The translations under genes and the position numbers were made by a program. Of a stretch of 64,000 nt of DNA, positions 1 through 9,002 are shown piece after piece. This stretch comes from RZYY01 sp036794825 (GTDB lineage: Bacteria > Bacteroidota > Bacteroidia > Bacteroidales > 4484-276): the NCBI GenBank assembly GCA_036794825.1, contig DAIRGA010000007.1, forward strand, positions 100,683-164,682, in the 5' to 3' direction. A model generated the notes under the pieces. It worked only from the letters and a program-made list of their open reading frames with translations. It did no database searches and was not told the origin of the DNA. Every line of letters starts with the position of its first letter. The stretch's first letter is position 1.

Positions 1-927
1 TAAATACCTTGCCATATTACACCGTGTCGGAAGACCCCAACCACTTCCGCATAGTACCCCGTAACCACCGGTAAGAATTTTTCCATCAGGCTGAAGTTCC
101 ATGCTTGTCATGTGATCGCTGCTGAATCCGGCTGGCTCCAAAGGCATTGTAAAATTAGTAACCACAAGGCCATTCTCTCCAAATTCGGAATCAAATTCTC
201 CGTTCTCCAGATACCTGACCAGAAAGAAACTCGATACCCCAATACAAGGGCCTCCCTCGGTATAGATGCTTCCACCAACTATAAACTTACCATCGGGTTG
301 TACTACTAATTCATTCACCTGTTCAATATCATATCCCGGAATATCAGAAATGAGCTTCCCGTTTTGACCAAAGTTTGGATCAAGCTGCCCGTCGGCCAGG
401 AACCTCGCAAGTGCGATATTCACCGGCTCAAGTCCGCCACTGGTAACTTCACCTGATTTGGCACTACCTGCAACTACAAGTCTCTGACCAGGAGCAAAGC
501 TTATAGCAATAGCATAGTCATCCAGGTCGTTTAAAGCAAAATCAGTGGTATAAATTCCGTTGTTTTGAAAAGTAAGATCCGGAAACATTCCTTGTTTGAT
601 TAAAAACGGCCCGCTAGTGAAAATCTTCTCATATCCCGGCCCAGAAAACATGCGGAAATTAAAATATCCAGTTTCCGTCCTGCCGTCAAACACCAACTCA
701 CCCGATAAAGATGCATCAATGTATTGATAGATAATGTAATCACCATCACCACCTCCGACTGGGTAAAGTCCAATCCAGCTTCCTTCCTCGCCACTGGCGC
801 CATCATAGTTGATTTTTATCGGCGCCAATGTGCCAATGGATTCGGAGGGCAGAGTGATATTTTGTGCGTTGACCAAAACAAAGGAACATCCCACAATGAT
901 CATCATAGGTAATAGTTTTACTTTCAT
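1..927 (-). CDS. Secreted delta-60 repeat protein, 5' part (runs off the window)
   Basis: An open frame reads from an ATG at 927 to the window edge, giving about 309 residues without a stop. Residues 1-22 form a signal peptide (MKVKLLPMMIIVGCSFVLVNAQ). Residues about 23-110 form a beta-rich domain containing SWIGLYPVGGGDG. From about residue 120 there are repeated units of the delta-60 type, with recurring motifs such as ARFLADGQLDPNFGQNGKL, QPDGKFIVGGS and QPDGKILTGG. In this family (DUF5122-like) the repeats probably build a beta-propeller. Such proteins in Bacteroidota are often T9SS cargo, but the C-terminus lies outside the window, so that is inference. Function unknown. Confidence 0.8.
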   Translation of the reverse strand, partial: MKVKLLPMMIIVGCSFVLVNAQNITLPSESIGTLAPIKINYDGASGEEGSWIGLYPVGGGDGDYIIYQYIDASLSGELVFDGRTETGYFNFRMFSGPGYEKIFTSGPFLIKQGMFPDLTFQNNGIYTTDFALNDLDDYAIAISFAPGQRLVVAGSAKSGEVTSGGLEPVNIALARFLADGQLDPNFGQNGKLISDIPGYDIEQVNELVVQPDGKFIVGGSIYTEGGPCIGVSSFFLVRYLENGEFDSEFGENGLVVTNFTMPLEPAGFSSDHMTSMELQPDGKILTGGYGVLCGSGWGLPTRCNMARYL

Positions 928-1464
928 ACTGATTTTTCCGTTATGTTATTAATAATGTGCTGATTAATCTCGAGTAATTATATTTACTATTCGAAAATGC
1001 CATCGTTACTAAACCCGAAACATTAAAGTCTAAATTGCTTTAGCCTGATAGTGGTTAACAATTAGGACAATGGCAAATGTAAAACAAATCGGAGGATGCG
1101 TATCAAAATAATTCGAACGACACATTGACAGCAAAATTTCAAATAAGCCAATCTCACGAAAAACCTGGAAGATGGTTGAAACTAAACCATAAGTTATGCT
1201 ATACTCCGCCCAAAAATCCCTTTTTGAAGTCAGAGTATAAGTATCGTTATGTTAATATGCTTTGGTACGTATGAATTCAATGCAATTCCTTGTTCACTTA
1301 GATTTTACAAATTTAGGACCGCTGCTCCCTGAGAATACTCAAAAAAGTTATGGTAGAATGCTACGGGAGCTACATTACAAAAATAATTGCCACAAAATCT
1401 AATTTGACTATTTGTAAACGCCAAATTATCAATACAATAATGATTTCTCAGTAGGCCATTATGA
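928..1464. other. Non-coding interval, no gene seen
   Basis: AT-rich spacer between the delta-60 gene (leaving to the left) and the 3' end of aroC. It contains weak inverted repeats only: TATACTC at 1200-1206 with GAGTATA at 1233-1239, and GCTCCC with GGGAGC about 40 nt apart near 1325-1371. No intrinsic terminator with a T-run is visible for aroC and no convincing TAnnTTTG box for the delta-60 gene. Confidence 0.6.
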
Positions 1465-2454
1465 TCAAAAAAACCGTTTTTGCTTTTGCTCCAGCAACTT
1501 CAAATCGGCAAGAACAATGGCCGTAGCAGCTTCTATAACCGGTGGAACGCGCAACGCAATGCAGGAATCGTGGCGGCCTTCAATTTTCAGATTTTCTACT
1601 TTATTGCTGGCAAAACTGAATGTTGATTGCTCCTTGCCGATGCTTGATGTGGGTTTCACAGCTACCCGGAAAACGAGATCGTTTCCGTTGGTAATCCCGC
1701 CGTTGATGCCGCCGGCGTGGTTGGTGGCTGTTTTGCCATCGGCAGAAATGATGGCGTCGTTGTGCTCACTCCCACGCATGGCTGCCGCAGCAAATCCGCT
1801 CCCGAACTCAATTCCCTTGATGGCAGGTATTGCAAAAATGATGTGGCTGATGAGCGATTCAGCCGAATCGAAGAATGGTTCACCCAATCCAATTGGTAAA
1901 TTGCATGCAGTGCACTCAATCAATCCACCCACTGAATCGCCTTCAGCCAGAGCATTGTCTATGGTTTGCTGAATATCCGCGCTACCCCCCACACTCAGGA
2001 TTTTTGATGAGATTGCAGCCGGTGATATGATTTTTTTGGCAATCACACCTGCAGCCACAAGCGCCACGGTGAGCCTTCCTGAGAAATGGCCGCCGCCGGA
2101 ATAGTCGCCAAAGCCGCCAAACTTTTGCATGGCTACAAAATCAGCGTGCCCGGGACGGGGTTGGGTTCGGAGGTTTTCGTAATCCCCAGGCCGCGTATTC
2201 GAATTCTCGAAGAGGATGGTCAGCGGAGCACCGGTGGTCGTTCCTTTAAAAACGCCGCTCACAAGATGAGGCAGGTCGCTTTCGGTCCGTGGGGTAGTAC
2301 CTCTGGCGCCGCTTTTTCGACGGGAGAGGTCGGGGAGAAAATGATCCTGTGTTAATGGCAATCCGGCCGGGCAGCCGTCGATGGTTACACCAACCGATTT
2401 TCCGTGCGATTCGCCGAAAATACTGATCCTGAAAAGTTTGCCAAAAGAATTCAT
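1465..2454 (-). CDS. aroC: Chorismate synthase
   Basis: Converts 5-enolpyruvylshikimate 3-phosphate to chorismate, the last shikimate-pathway step, using reduced FMN in the cytoplasm. The N-terminal signature FGESHG (residues 14-19) and the central block GHADFVAMQKFGGFGDYSGGGHFSGR are clear, as is RHDSCIALRVPPVIEA near the C-terminus. At 329 residues it is slightly short for the family (usually about 350-360), mainly at the C-terminus. Last gene of the operon; 12 nt separate it from the aroA stop. ATG start directly followed by the conserved NSFGK. Confidence 0.96.
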   Translation of the reverse strand: MNSFGKLFRISIFGESHGKSVGVTIDGCPAGLPLTQDHFLPDLSRRKSGARGTTPRTESDLPHLVSGVFKGTTTGAPLTILFENSNTRPGDYENLRTQPRPGHADFVAMQKFGGFGDYSGGGHFSGRLTVALVAAGVIAKKIISPAAISSKILSVGGSADIQQTIDNALAEGDSVGGLIECTACNLPIGLGEPFFDSAESLISHIIFAIPAIKGIEFGSGFAAAAMRGSEHNDAIISADGKTATNHAGGINGGITNGNDLVFRVAVKPTSSIGKEQSTFSFASNKVENLKIEGRHDSCIALRVPPVIEAATAIVLADLKLLEQKQKRFF

Positions 2455-2466
2455 GTTTTTATTGAA

Positions 2467-3726
2467 TTAGATATTTATACTTATGTCTGCTCCCGCTGCC
2501 GACATGGTTTTGAAAAACTCAGGCCACGACTTGTTTACGCACTCTGCCTGCCCGATGGTGGTTTCTCCGGAAGCATTGAATGCCATGACAGCGGCCGCCA
2601 TTACCATCCTGTGATCTGAATAGGAGGAGAGATGGTTCCCGCGGCTTTTTCCACCGGCGATCGTCATTTCATTCTGTTGTATATTGATGTTGACATTCAT
2701 CTTACCAAGCTCCTCCAAAAGTGCACCGGCACGGTTGCTCTCTTTGTTGATTAGTCGGTCAGCCCCGCGCAGGACAGATATTCCTTCGCAATGCGCGGCG
2801 AGTACAGCCAGAGGCGGAAAGAGGTCGGGGCTGTGGGTGGCATCAAACCCGAAAGCTTTTAATTTTCCTGATTTTACAATGATATCCTGATTTTCGATGG
2901 CAACGTCTGCCCCTGCACTCTTCAGCGCATCGAGGATGGCACGGTCGGCTTGTCGGGATTTTACATCGAGACCGGTGATACGCAGATTTCCATTGATTGC
3001 GCCTGCAACCAGCAGAAAAGCGCCACCGCTCCAATCGCCTTCGGTTCGGATGTCGGCTGGCTGAAAACGCTGATTACCCCTGATAAAAAATCGCCGATAC
3101 TCCTCATGATGAATGGTGATGCCAAAAGAATTGAGAACTTCGAGTGTCAGATCAAGGTAGGGGCGACTTTTGAGGTTCTCGACCACCAGCACCGTATCTT
3201 CATTGGCCAGCGGCATTGCCATCAGCAGGCCGGAAACGAACTGAGAACTTTCCGATCCATCCACCACCACGGTTCCACCCCTGACCGGTCCTGAGAATCG
3301 CAGAGGCAGCGTAAGCGCGTCGGACAAAAGGCGGGCGCCAAGTTGCTGCAGCGGCGAAGCTATGTTTCCCAGTTTCCGTTTTGGCAAGGTTCCCTCACCG
3401 GTTATGGTCACCTCATCATCAAACAGAGAGCCGATAGCAATCATCAACCTGGCCGCCAGTCCCGATTCGCCGCAATGAAAAGTCCGCTTTCCGCTGAAAA
3501 CGGGATTACCCAAAATCCTGATGTGATCTTCATGAAACGTAACCTTCGCTCCCATTTCGCCGGCAATCCCGAGCATGGCTCTGGCGTCATCGCAGGAAGA
3601 AGGATGGTATATTTTCGACTCGCCGCCGGCAAGCATGGCCGCGGCCACCAGGCGGATAAAATGACTTTTGGACGGCGGCGCCATCACCGTGCCCGAAAGC
3701 TGCGAAGGAAATACAGTTGCTCTCAT
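2467..3726 (-). CDS. aroA: 3-phosphoshikimate 1-carboxyvinyltransferase (EPSP synthase)
   Basis: Transfers the enolpyruvyl group of PEP to shikimate 3-phosphate. The N-terminal substrate loop APPSKSHFIRLVAAAML (residues 16-32) and the later NKESNRAGALLEELGKM and YSDHRMVMAAAVMAF blocks are typical of the family. The length of 419 residues is normal. ATG start, 4 nt after the aroB stop, so the two genes are probably translated together. Cytoplasmic; sixth gene of the Phe/Tyr biosynthesis operon. Confidence 0.96.
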   Translation of the reverse strand: MRATVFPSQLSGTVMAPPSKSHFIRLVAAAMLAGGESKIYHPSSCDDARAMLGIAGEMGAKVTFHEDHIRILGNPVFSGKRTFHCGESGLAARLMIAIGSLFDDEVTITGEGTLPKRKLGNIASPLQQLGARLLSDALTLPLRFSGPVRGGTVVVDGSESSQFVSGLLMAMPLANEDTVLVVENLKSRPYLDLTLEVLNSFGITIHHEEYRRFFIRGNQRFQPADIRTEGDWSGGAFLLVAGAINGNLRITGLDVKSRQADRAILDALKSAGADVAIENQDIIVKSGKLKAFGFDATHSPDLFPPLAVLAAHCEGISVLRGADRLINKESNRAGALLEELGKMNVNINIQQNEMTIAGGKSRGNHLSSYSDHRMVMAAAVMAFNASGETTIGQAECVNKSWPEFFKTMSAAGADISINI

Positions 3727-3730
3727 CCCT

Positions 3731-4759
3731 CTATATCTTGATTTTACGGATCACATGCACCGGCAACTCTTCAACCACCGCTTCCCCGATGCTTTTCAGC
3801 AGCACAAAGCGGATCGCGTCATCCTCTCTTTTTTTGTCTTTTGACAGAGCCTCAAAAATAGGATCAGGCTGAAGAGGCAAAGCCACCGGAAGCTCAAGTT
3901 TCGTCAATAAACGGACAATTCGTTCCAGATCATGTTCGCTGAGGTAACCCCTTTCTTTTGAAACACGGGCTGCTATGACCATCCCGACACTCACCGCCCG
4001 GCCGTGGCTGATCCCTGCAACTTTTTCGATGGCATGGCCAAAGGTGTGACCAAAGTTGAGTTTTCTGCGCTCGCCGGTTTCCTTTTCATCGCGGTTGACG
4101 ATGGCAGATTTGATCTCCGTAGAGCGAAGTACCAGGTGCGCGACTTCCTCCTTACCAAGTTCCATCACCGCATCAGTATTTTGTTCGATAAATCCAAACA
4201 TCGCTGCATCGGCGATAAGGGCGTGCTTGACGATTTCGGCCAGGCCGTTTGAAATCTCCGACCGGTCGAGGGTTTTTAAAACGGCCGGATCGCAAAGCAC
4301 AAATTCCGGCTGGTTGAATACCCCGACAATATTTTTAAATCCATTAAAATTTACCCCGTTCTTTCCTCCAACGCTGGCATCTACCTGCGAAAGCAGCGTG
4401 GTGCTGATAAACCCAAAACGAAGTCCGCGCATAAATATGGAGGCTACAAAACCGGTGATATCGCACACTATTCCGCCTCCGACACCGAGGATAAAGGTTG
4501 ACCGGTCGGCGTTCAGATCAAGCAACTTTTGGATGACTACCTGGACGGTTCCGAGCGTTTTGGCAGCCTCACCCTGACCAACGATTACAACCGGAAAGTC
4601 ACTCCAATTATGGCCGTAAAGATCATTGACCACCTGGTCGGTGAGGATGATCGTTCGCATGCCAGGCAGATATTTCCTGAAATTTAATAATCGCTCGCCA
4701 ATCAATAATTTCGAAATTCCGTGACTGCCTTTAATCTCAATGGTGGTCATCAGATTCAT
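3731..4759 (-). CDS. aroB: 3-dehydroquinate synthase
   Basis: Converts DAHP to 3-dehydroquinate using NAD and a divalent metal. The nucleotide-binding block LGVGGGIVCDITGFVASIFMRG, the STTLLSQVDASVGGKNGVNF block and the metal-binding GHTFGHAIE are all present. 342 residues, close to the family norm. The first ATG (4759) overlaps the upstream DAHP synthase by 23 nt; a second in-frame ATG (4750) would still overlap. The overlap implies translational coupling. Confidence 0.96.
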   Translation of the reverse strand: MNLMTTIEIKGSHGISKLLIGERLLNFRKYLPGMRTIILTDQVVNDLYGHNWSDFPVVIVGQGEAAKTLGTVQVVIQKLLDLNADRSTFILGVGGGIVCDITGFVASIFMRGLRFGFISTTLLSQVDASVGGKNGVNFNGFKNIVGVFNQPEFVLCDPAVLKTLDRSEISNGLAEIVKHALIADAAMFGFIEQNTDAVMELGKEEVAHLVLRSTEIKSAIVNRDEKETGERRKLNFGHTFGHAIEKVAGISHGRAVSVGMVIAARVSKERGYLSEHDLERIVRLLTKLELPVALPLQPDPIFEALSKDKKREDDAIRFVLLKSIGEAVVEELPVHVIRKIKI

Positions 4760-5867
4760 TTTTATTTGTAGCCGGTAAAGTTAATCCATTGTTCATTACA
4801 GCCATTTGCTTATTGATGGATTCCTGGTGTATTGCGTTGAAAATGTGATCAATAAGGTCGTTGCTCAGCTTTCGTTCGGCGCCCTTTTGCCTGATCCGTG
4901 TGATGATTTCATCCCAGCGGGAGGGCTGCAAAATGGTGATGTTGTTTTGCTTTTTGTACAGCCCGATGGTTTCGGCTACCGCCATCCGCTGTTCAAGGAT
5001 ATCGAGCAACTCCTCGTCGTACTTATTGATCTTCAGTCGCAGTGTTTCGAGCGAATGCACAACCTCTTCGTCAGCGATACTTACATTTCTCAGTTTCAGC
5101 ATAGAGAGCAGTTCGTTGAGCGATTCAGGTGTGATCTGCTGCTGAGCATCGCTCAGGGCACGATCGGGGTCGTGGTGTACCTCGATTATAATACCGTCGT
5201 AGTTGAGATCCATCGCTTTTTGTGTGACCCTTTTCAACTCCCGGTTTCCACATATATGGCTGGGGTCAACCAAGAGCGGAAGAGTAGCCATTCGTCTTTT
5301 GAGTTCGATCGGTATTTGCCATAGCGGGTTGTTGCGATAGGTAGATTTATCGAATGTAGAGAATCCCCGGTGGATTGCGCCTAACCTCGAAATCCCCGCC
5401 TGGTGGATGCGTTCGATAGCGCCAATCCAGAGTTCAAGGTCAGGGTTCACGGGGTTTTTCACAAAAATCATGATGTCAGCGCCGGCAATGGTATTGGCAA
5501 TTTCCTGCATGGCAAAAGGGTTTGCTGTAGTACGCGCTCCTATCCAAAGGATGTCAACGCCGTGCTTGAGGGCTTCATAAGCATGACGCTGGTTGGCAAC
5601 CTCGGTGGCTACCAGCATTCCGGTTTCCTGTTTTACTTTTTTCAGCCACGAGAGGCCCTTCTCCCCTACTCCCTCAAATCCGTTGGGATGTGTCCGCGGC
5701 TTCCAGATTCCTGCCCGGTATGCCCTGATCCCCTGGCTGTGAAGTTGATGAGCGATTGTCAGCACCTGTTTCTCTGACTCGGCGCTGCATGGGCCGGCGA
5801 TAACGAAGGGTCGCTCCTCCACGCCGATCCCCCATTGGCTGATTGGTAGAAATTGAATGGTTTCCAT
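4737..5867 (-). CDS. Bifunctional DAHP synthase / chorismate mutase
   Basis: Residues about 1-265 are a class I-beta DAHP synthase (RPFVIAGPCSAESEKQ, then GADIMIFVKNPVNPDLELW and LVDPSHICGNRE), condensing PEP and erythrose 4-phosphate. Residues about 280-365 are an AroQ-type helical chorismate mutase (LETLRLKINKYDEELLDILEQRMAVAETIG). The fusion joins the first committed shikimate step to the branch toward prephenate and in this family is often a route for feedback inhibition (inference). The frame is open upstream to a TTG at 5894, but the ATG at 5867 (METIQFLPI) is preferred; that gives 376 residues. A 7-bp hairpin without a T-run (5925-5941) lies in the 78-nt gap after tyrA. Confidence 0.94.
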   Translation of the reverse strand: METIQFLPISQWGIGVEERPFVIAGPCSAESEKQVLTIAHQLHSQGIRAYRAGIWKPRTHPNGFEGVGEKGLSWLKKVKQETGMLVATEVANQRHAYEALKHGVDILWIGARTTANPFAMQEIANTIAGADIMIFVKNPVNPDLELWIGAIERIHQAGISRLGAIHRGFSTFDKSTYRNNPLWQIPIELKRRMATLPLLVDPSHICGNRELKRVTQKAMDLNYDGIIIEVHHDPDRALSDAQQQITPESLNELLSMLKLRNVSIADEEVVHSLETLRLKINKYDEELLDILEQRMAVAETIGLYKKQNNITILQPSRWDEIITRIRQKGAERKLSNDLIDHIFNAIHQESINKQMAVMNNGLTLPATNKNESDDHH

Positions 5868-5945
5868 TTTTGCTCCAGTTTTACTATAGGTCAAGTAATT
5901 GTATCTTTTGAGGAAATGCTACCTGTTCAGGCCTCCTGAACCGGG

Positions 5946-6782
5946 TTATAAAATCTTTTTAATTTTGTTGGCATTGATGATTAAATCATTGATTTTGTTG
6001 CAATCATGCATCGTGATCGCCGTTCTGAATTCGTTCAGTCTATCAATATAGGTATCAAGCACTTTAATAACGTTGTCGGCATTCTGATTAAAGATGGGCG
6101 TCCACATTTCGGCCGAACTTTTCGCCAGTCGGACTGTGGAATCAAACCCACCGCTGGCCAGGTCAAAGATATGCTTTTCGTTTTTCTCCTGATCTAGAAC
6201 CGTAAGAGCCAGGGCAAACGAGCTGATGTGCGAAATATGCGAAACATAGGCTGCGTGCCTGTCATGGCTTGACGAATCCATAAAAACAGGGCGCATGTTG
6301 AGGGAATCGTACATTCGTCTGACCGCTGCCAGTGCTCTGATCCCCGACTCATCAGTGTCGCAGAATATCACCGCTTTTCCATCGAACAGCCCGGGAAATG
6401 CTGCCCAGGGACCGGTGAACTCCGTGCCAGCCATCGGATGCGCTGCGATAAAATACTGTCGTTTAGGGTGATATTTTACCGACTGGCAGATCAACTCCTT
6501 TGTGGAGCAGGTGTCGGTAACTGTTTGACGTTCAATGTTATCCAGAACCTTCGGGAGTAATTTCACAGTCGAATCTGCCGGGGTTGCCAGGATGACAAAT
6601 TCACTCTGACTGATGGCTTCCTCCAGATCGCAGATTTCATCTACCAGCCCGATGTGCAGCGCCGTTTCCGCATGCAGACGGTTGTTGTCAACACCAATGA
6701 TCCTCGAGGCAAATCCACGTTTTTTCAGGTCAATGGCCATCGAACCTCCTATCAATCCTAATCCTATAATCGTAACTTGCAT
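5946..6782 (-). CDS. tyrA: Prephenate dehydrogenase
   Basis: Oxidative decarboxylation of prephenate to 4-hydroxyphenylpyruvate, the tyrosine branch. The Rossmann motif GLGLIGGSMAIDLKKRG lies at residues 7-23, followed by the active-site region AAHPMAGTEFTGP and HDRHAAYVSHISHISSFAL. 278 residues, a short form without an ACT regulatory domain. That fits control at the DAHP synthase or by attenuation rather than of this enzyme (inference). Starts 18 nt after the aminotransferase stop. Confidence 0.94.
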   Translation of the reverse strand: MQVTIIGLGLIGGSMAIDLKKRGFASRIIGVDNNRLHAETALHIGLVDEICDLEEAISQSEFVILATPADSTVKLLPKVLDNIERQTVTDTCSTKELICQSVKYHPKRQYFIAAHPMAGTEFTGPWAAFPGLFDGKAVIFCDTDESGIRALAAVRRMYDSLNMRPVFMDSSSHDRHAAYVSHISHISSFALALTVLDQEKNEKHIFDLASGGFDSTVRLAKSSAEMWTPIFNQNADNVIKVLDTYIDRLNEFRTAITMHDCNKINDLIINANKIKKIL

Positions 6783-6800
6783 AATTTTTCCTCCTTAATA

Positions 6801-7967
6801 CTATTTGTTGAGATTTCCATTTATCCTTTCGATCGCTTCTTTAAAAACCTCCTGACTACTGCAAAGCGACAGCCTTATGAACTGGTTTCCATTGGAACCG
6901 AAAATGCCGCCCGGAGTAATAAAAACGCCGTAATGGTAAAGCAGATGATCAGAGCAGCCGAACCCGTCAGCGAAATTTTCCGGAACCCGCCCCCAGAGAA
7001 ACATACCTGACTGGCCGGGGTCAAATTTTACGTTCATTTCATCAAAAATCGTTTCGGCAAGCAAACGCCGTTTCTTGTATTCGGCATTGATGCTTTGGTA
7101 CCATTCCGGCGGGCTTTGAAGCGCTTTAACGGCAGCCATCTGGATGGGCTTGTACATTCCTGAATCCATATTGCTTTTCACCGTCAGGATGCTTTTCAGG
7201 TAATCAGCCTTACCGGCCACCATTCCCATCCTGAAGCCGGCCATGTTGTGCGATTTGCTCATCGAATTGAGTTCCAGTGCCACCTCCCTGGCGCCTTCTG
7301 CCGAAAAGATGCTCAATGGATTGTCGTTCAGGATGAAGCTATATGGGTTGTCGTTACAAATCAGGATCTTTTTCTGCCTGGCAAAACTCACCAAACGATC
7401 AAAAAACGCAGCGTTTGCCTTCGCTCCGCATGGCATGTTGGGATAATTCACCCACATGAGTTTGACCCCCTGCAGATCCTTGGTTTCCAAATCTTCAAAA
7501 TCGGGCAGCCAGTCGTTTTCGGGTTTTAGGTCATACTCCTCCACCCTTGCGCCAACCAGCCGTGTTACGGCATCGTAGGCGGGATAGCCCGGATTGGGAA
7601 CCAGTACGCCGTCGCCGGGATTGAGGAATGCCATAGAAATGTGCATGATACCCTCCTTGGAGCCCATCAACGGAAGAATTTCTCCGTTTGGATTGAGGTC
7701 AATTCCAAAATACCTTCTGTACCAAACGGCAAAAGCCTCCCGCAATGCAGGCAGGCCGGTGTAGCTCTGATAGCCGTTGCTTCCTTCTGCTTTGCTCTGC
7801 AGCGCCAGTTCCTCCAGCACATCATTGTGAGGCATCATGTCAGGGCTGCCGATGCCGAGGTTCAGCACCTTTTTGCCCTGTTTCTTCATTTCCTCAATTT
7901 CGCGCAGCTTGGTGGCAAAGTAGTATTCGGTAACAGATTGCGTTCGCTCTGCAGGTGAGATGATCAT
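6801..7967 (-). CDS. Class I/II PLP-dependent aminotransferase, probably aromatic
   Basis: 388 residues of the aspartate aminotransferase fold. The Schiff-base lysine is K238 in SMSKSHNMAGFRMGM; NYPNMPCGA (N175) and NDNPYS (D206) contact PLP. The family also contains LL-diaminopimelate and alanine/aspartate transaminases. Its place between pheA and tyrA, with a 4-nt ATGA overlap with pheA, points to the final transamination of phenylpyruvate and/or 4-hydroxyphenylpyruvate. That substrate is inferred from context; sequence alone does not fix it. Confidence 0.9.
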   Translation of the reverse strand: MIISPAERTQSVTEYYFATKLREIEEMKKQGKKVLNLGIGSPDMMPHNDVLEELALQSKAEGSNGYQSYTGLPALREAFAVWYRRYFGIDLNPNGEILPLMGSKEGIMHISMAFLNPGDGVLVPNPGYPAYDAVTRLVGARVEEYDLKPENDWLPDFEDLETKDLQGVKLMWVNYPNMPCGAKANAAFFDRLVSFARQKKILICNDNPYSFILNDNPLSIFSAEGAREVALELNSMSKSHNMAGFRMGMVAGKADYLKSILTVKSNMDSGMYKPIQMAAVKALQSPPEWYQSINAEYKKRRLLAETIFDEMNVKFDPGQSGMFLWGRVPENFADGFGCSDHLLYHYGVFITPGGIFGSNGNQFIRLSLCSSQEVFKEAIERINGNLNK

Positions 7968-8851
7968 GGCTCAGAATTTTTATGAATGGTTTCAAAAGTG
8001 TCGGCTCCGTGAGTATACTCCCCGAGAATGTGCATACCATCCACCAGTGGCTCGATGGCTGAAAGGCACTGACGGTAACGGGAGTAATCGGCAAAAGCCA
8101 CATCCACATAAAAGAAATATTGCCACTCCTGCCCCAGAATAGGCAGCGATTGTATTTTGGTGAGATTGATATCATAAAATGCGATCACACTCAGTATTTT
8201 CGAGAGGCTTCCGGTTTGGTGCAAAAGACTGAAGCACAATGATGCCTTATCAGGATCGCTGCCGGGAGGCCGCTCCGAGCCTCTTTTGGCGAGAATCAGG
8301 AATCGGGTGAAATTTCTCTTGTTGGTTTCTATTCCCTCGGCCAGGATTTCTAGCCCGAAGGACTCAGCCGCAAGGTGGCTGGCAATTGCTCCTCTGCCTG
8401 TGATTTTTCCCTCGCTGATCTCGCGGGCGCTGATGGCGGTATCCACCGACTCAACCAGTTTAATCCAGGGGTAATCGTTGAAAAACTTCCGTGTTTGGGC
8501 AATAGCCATGTGGTGAGAGTGGACTTCCCGGATGTCCTGGATCTTTTGTCCGGGCAACGCCAGCAGGTTTTGGGTGATCTTTAGGTAAACTTCGCCGACG
8601 ATTTCCACCGGGTTTTCCTTTATCAGGGAGTAATTTTGCAGGATGCTGCCGGCCACCGTATTTTCTATGGCAAAACAGCCAAAAGTTGATTTTTCGCCTA
8701 CAAGTGAAGAAATGATTCCGTCAAAGGTATCACAGGGCAAAATGCGGATGCCGTTGTCGAAAAACTTTCGCGAGGCAATCTCATGAAATGAGGCCTCTCC
8801 GCCCTGGATGGCGACCTGAATGGGTTGGTTTTCTTTGTTTTTCTTTTCCAT
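7964..8851 (-). CDS. pheA: Prephenate dehydratase with ACT domain
   Basis: Converts prephenate to phenylpyruvate. The catalytic domain spans about residues 10-190 (IQGGEASFHEIASRKF, FAIENTVAGSILQNYSLI, and TGRGAIASHLAAESFGLEILAEGI carrying the prephenate-binding region). An ACT domain follows at about 205-285. Its usual ESRP phenylalanine-binding motif reads QSLP here (LTKIQSLPI), so Phe feedback may differ from the classical enzyme. No chorismate mutase domain; that activity is fused to DAHP synthase downstream. First structural gene of the operon. Its ATG lies 8 nt after the attenuator T-run. Confidence 0.95.
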   Translation of the reverse strand: MEKKNKENQPIQVAIQGGEASFHEIASRKFFDNGIRILPCDTFDGIISSLVGEKSTFGCFAIENTVAGSILQNYSLIKENPVEIVGEVYLKITQNLLALPGQKIQDIREVHSHHMAIAQTRKFFNDYPWIKLVESVDTAISAREISEGKITGRGAIASHLAAESFGLEILAEGIETNKRNFTRFLILAKRGSERPPGSDPDKASLCFSLLHQTGSLSKILSVIAFYDINLTKIQSLPILGQEWQYFFYVDVAFADYSRYRQCLSAIEPLVDGMHILGEYTHGADTFETIHKNSEP

Positions 8852-8859
8852 TTTTACCT

Positions 8860-8893
8860 AAAAAAAAGAGCCCCGTGAGTTAGACGGGGCCCT
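8860..8893 (-). terminator. Attenuator terminator hairpin before pheA
   Basis: On the minus strand the stem AGGGCCCCGT (8893-8884) pairs with ACGGGGCTCT (8876-8867), giving 10 bp with one G-U and a 7-nt loop, followed by a run of eight T (8867-8860). It lies between the leader peptide stop and the pheA ATG, so read-through is needed to express the operon. The 5' arm (8892-8883) can instead pair with 8934-8925 in the leader coding sequence. Confidence 0.9.
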
Positions 8894-8913
8894 GTATGTT
8901 TTGATGTTATTAT

Positions 8914-8985
8914 CTATGCATAGCAAGCCCCGCCGGAGTTTCCGTAAAAATAAAAGTAGAAATAAAAACTGCGTGAGCTAAGCAT
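8914..8985 (-). CDS. Phe/Tyr leader peptide (attenuator), 23 aa
   Basis: Reads M-L-S-S-R-S then F-Y four times, then GNSGGACYA and a TAG stop. Eight consecutive Phe/Tyr codons (8967-8944) use both synonymous codons of each residue (TTT/TTC, TAT/TAC), so the run is not a simple nucleotide repeat. One more Tyr codon precedes the stop. It sits about 15 nt downstream of a predicted start site and directly upstream of a terminator preceding the Phe/Tyr operon, as expected of a ribosome-stalling leader peptide. The frame is open further upstream to 9159, but the promoter inside that extension makes the ATG at 8985 the sensible start. Confidence 0.88.
   Translation of the reverse strand: MLSSRSFYFYFYFYGNSGGACYA
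8925..8934 (-). promoter_or_regulatory. Antiterminator arm inside the leader peptide gene
   Basis: The minus-strand sequence GGCGGGGCTT (8934-8925, codons GGC GGG GCT plus the first base of the next) can pair over 10 positions, three of them G-U, with GGGCCCCGTC (8892-8883). That segment is the 5' arm of the terminator, so the two structures exclude each other. A ribosome stalled on the Phe/Tyr run would leave this arm free; one that reaches the stop at 8916-8914 would cover it. Confidence 0.75.
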
Positions 8986-9002
8986 TGATTTCAGTATTTC
9001 AA

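Noticed and set aside
1517..1972. Plus-strand frame antisense to aroC
   Set aside because: Shadow of the aroC codons; no homology features and no promoter.
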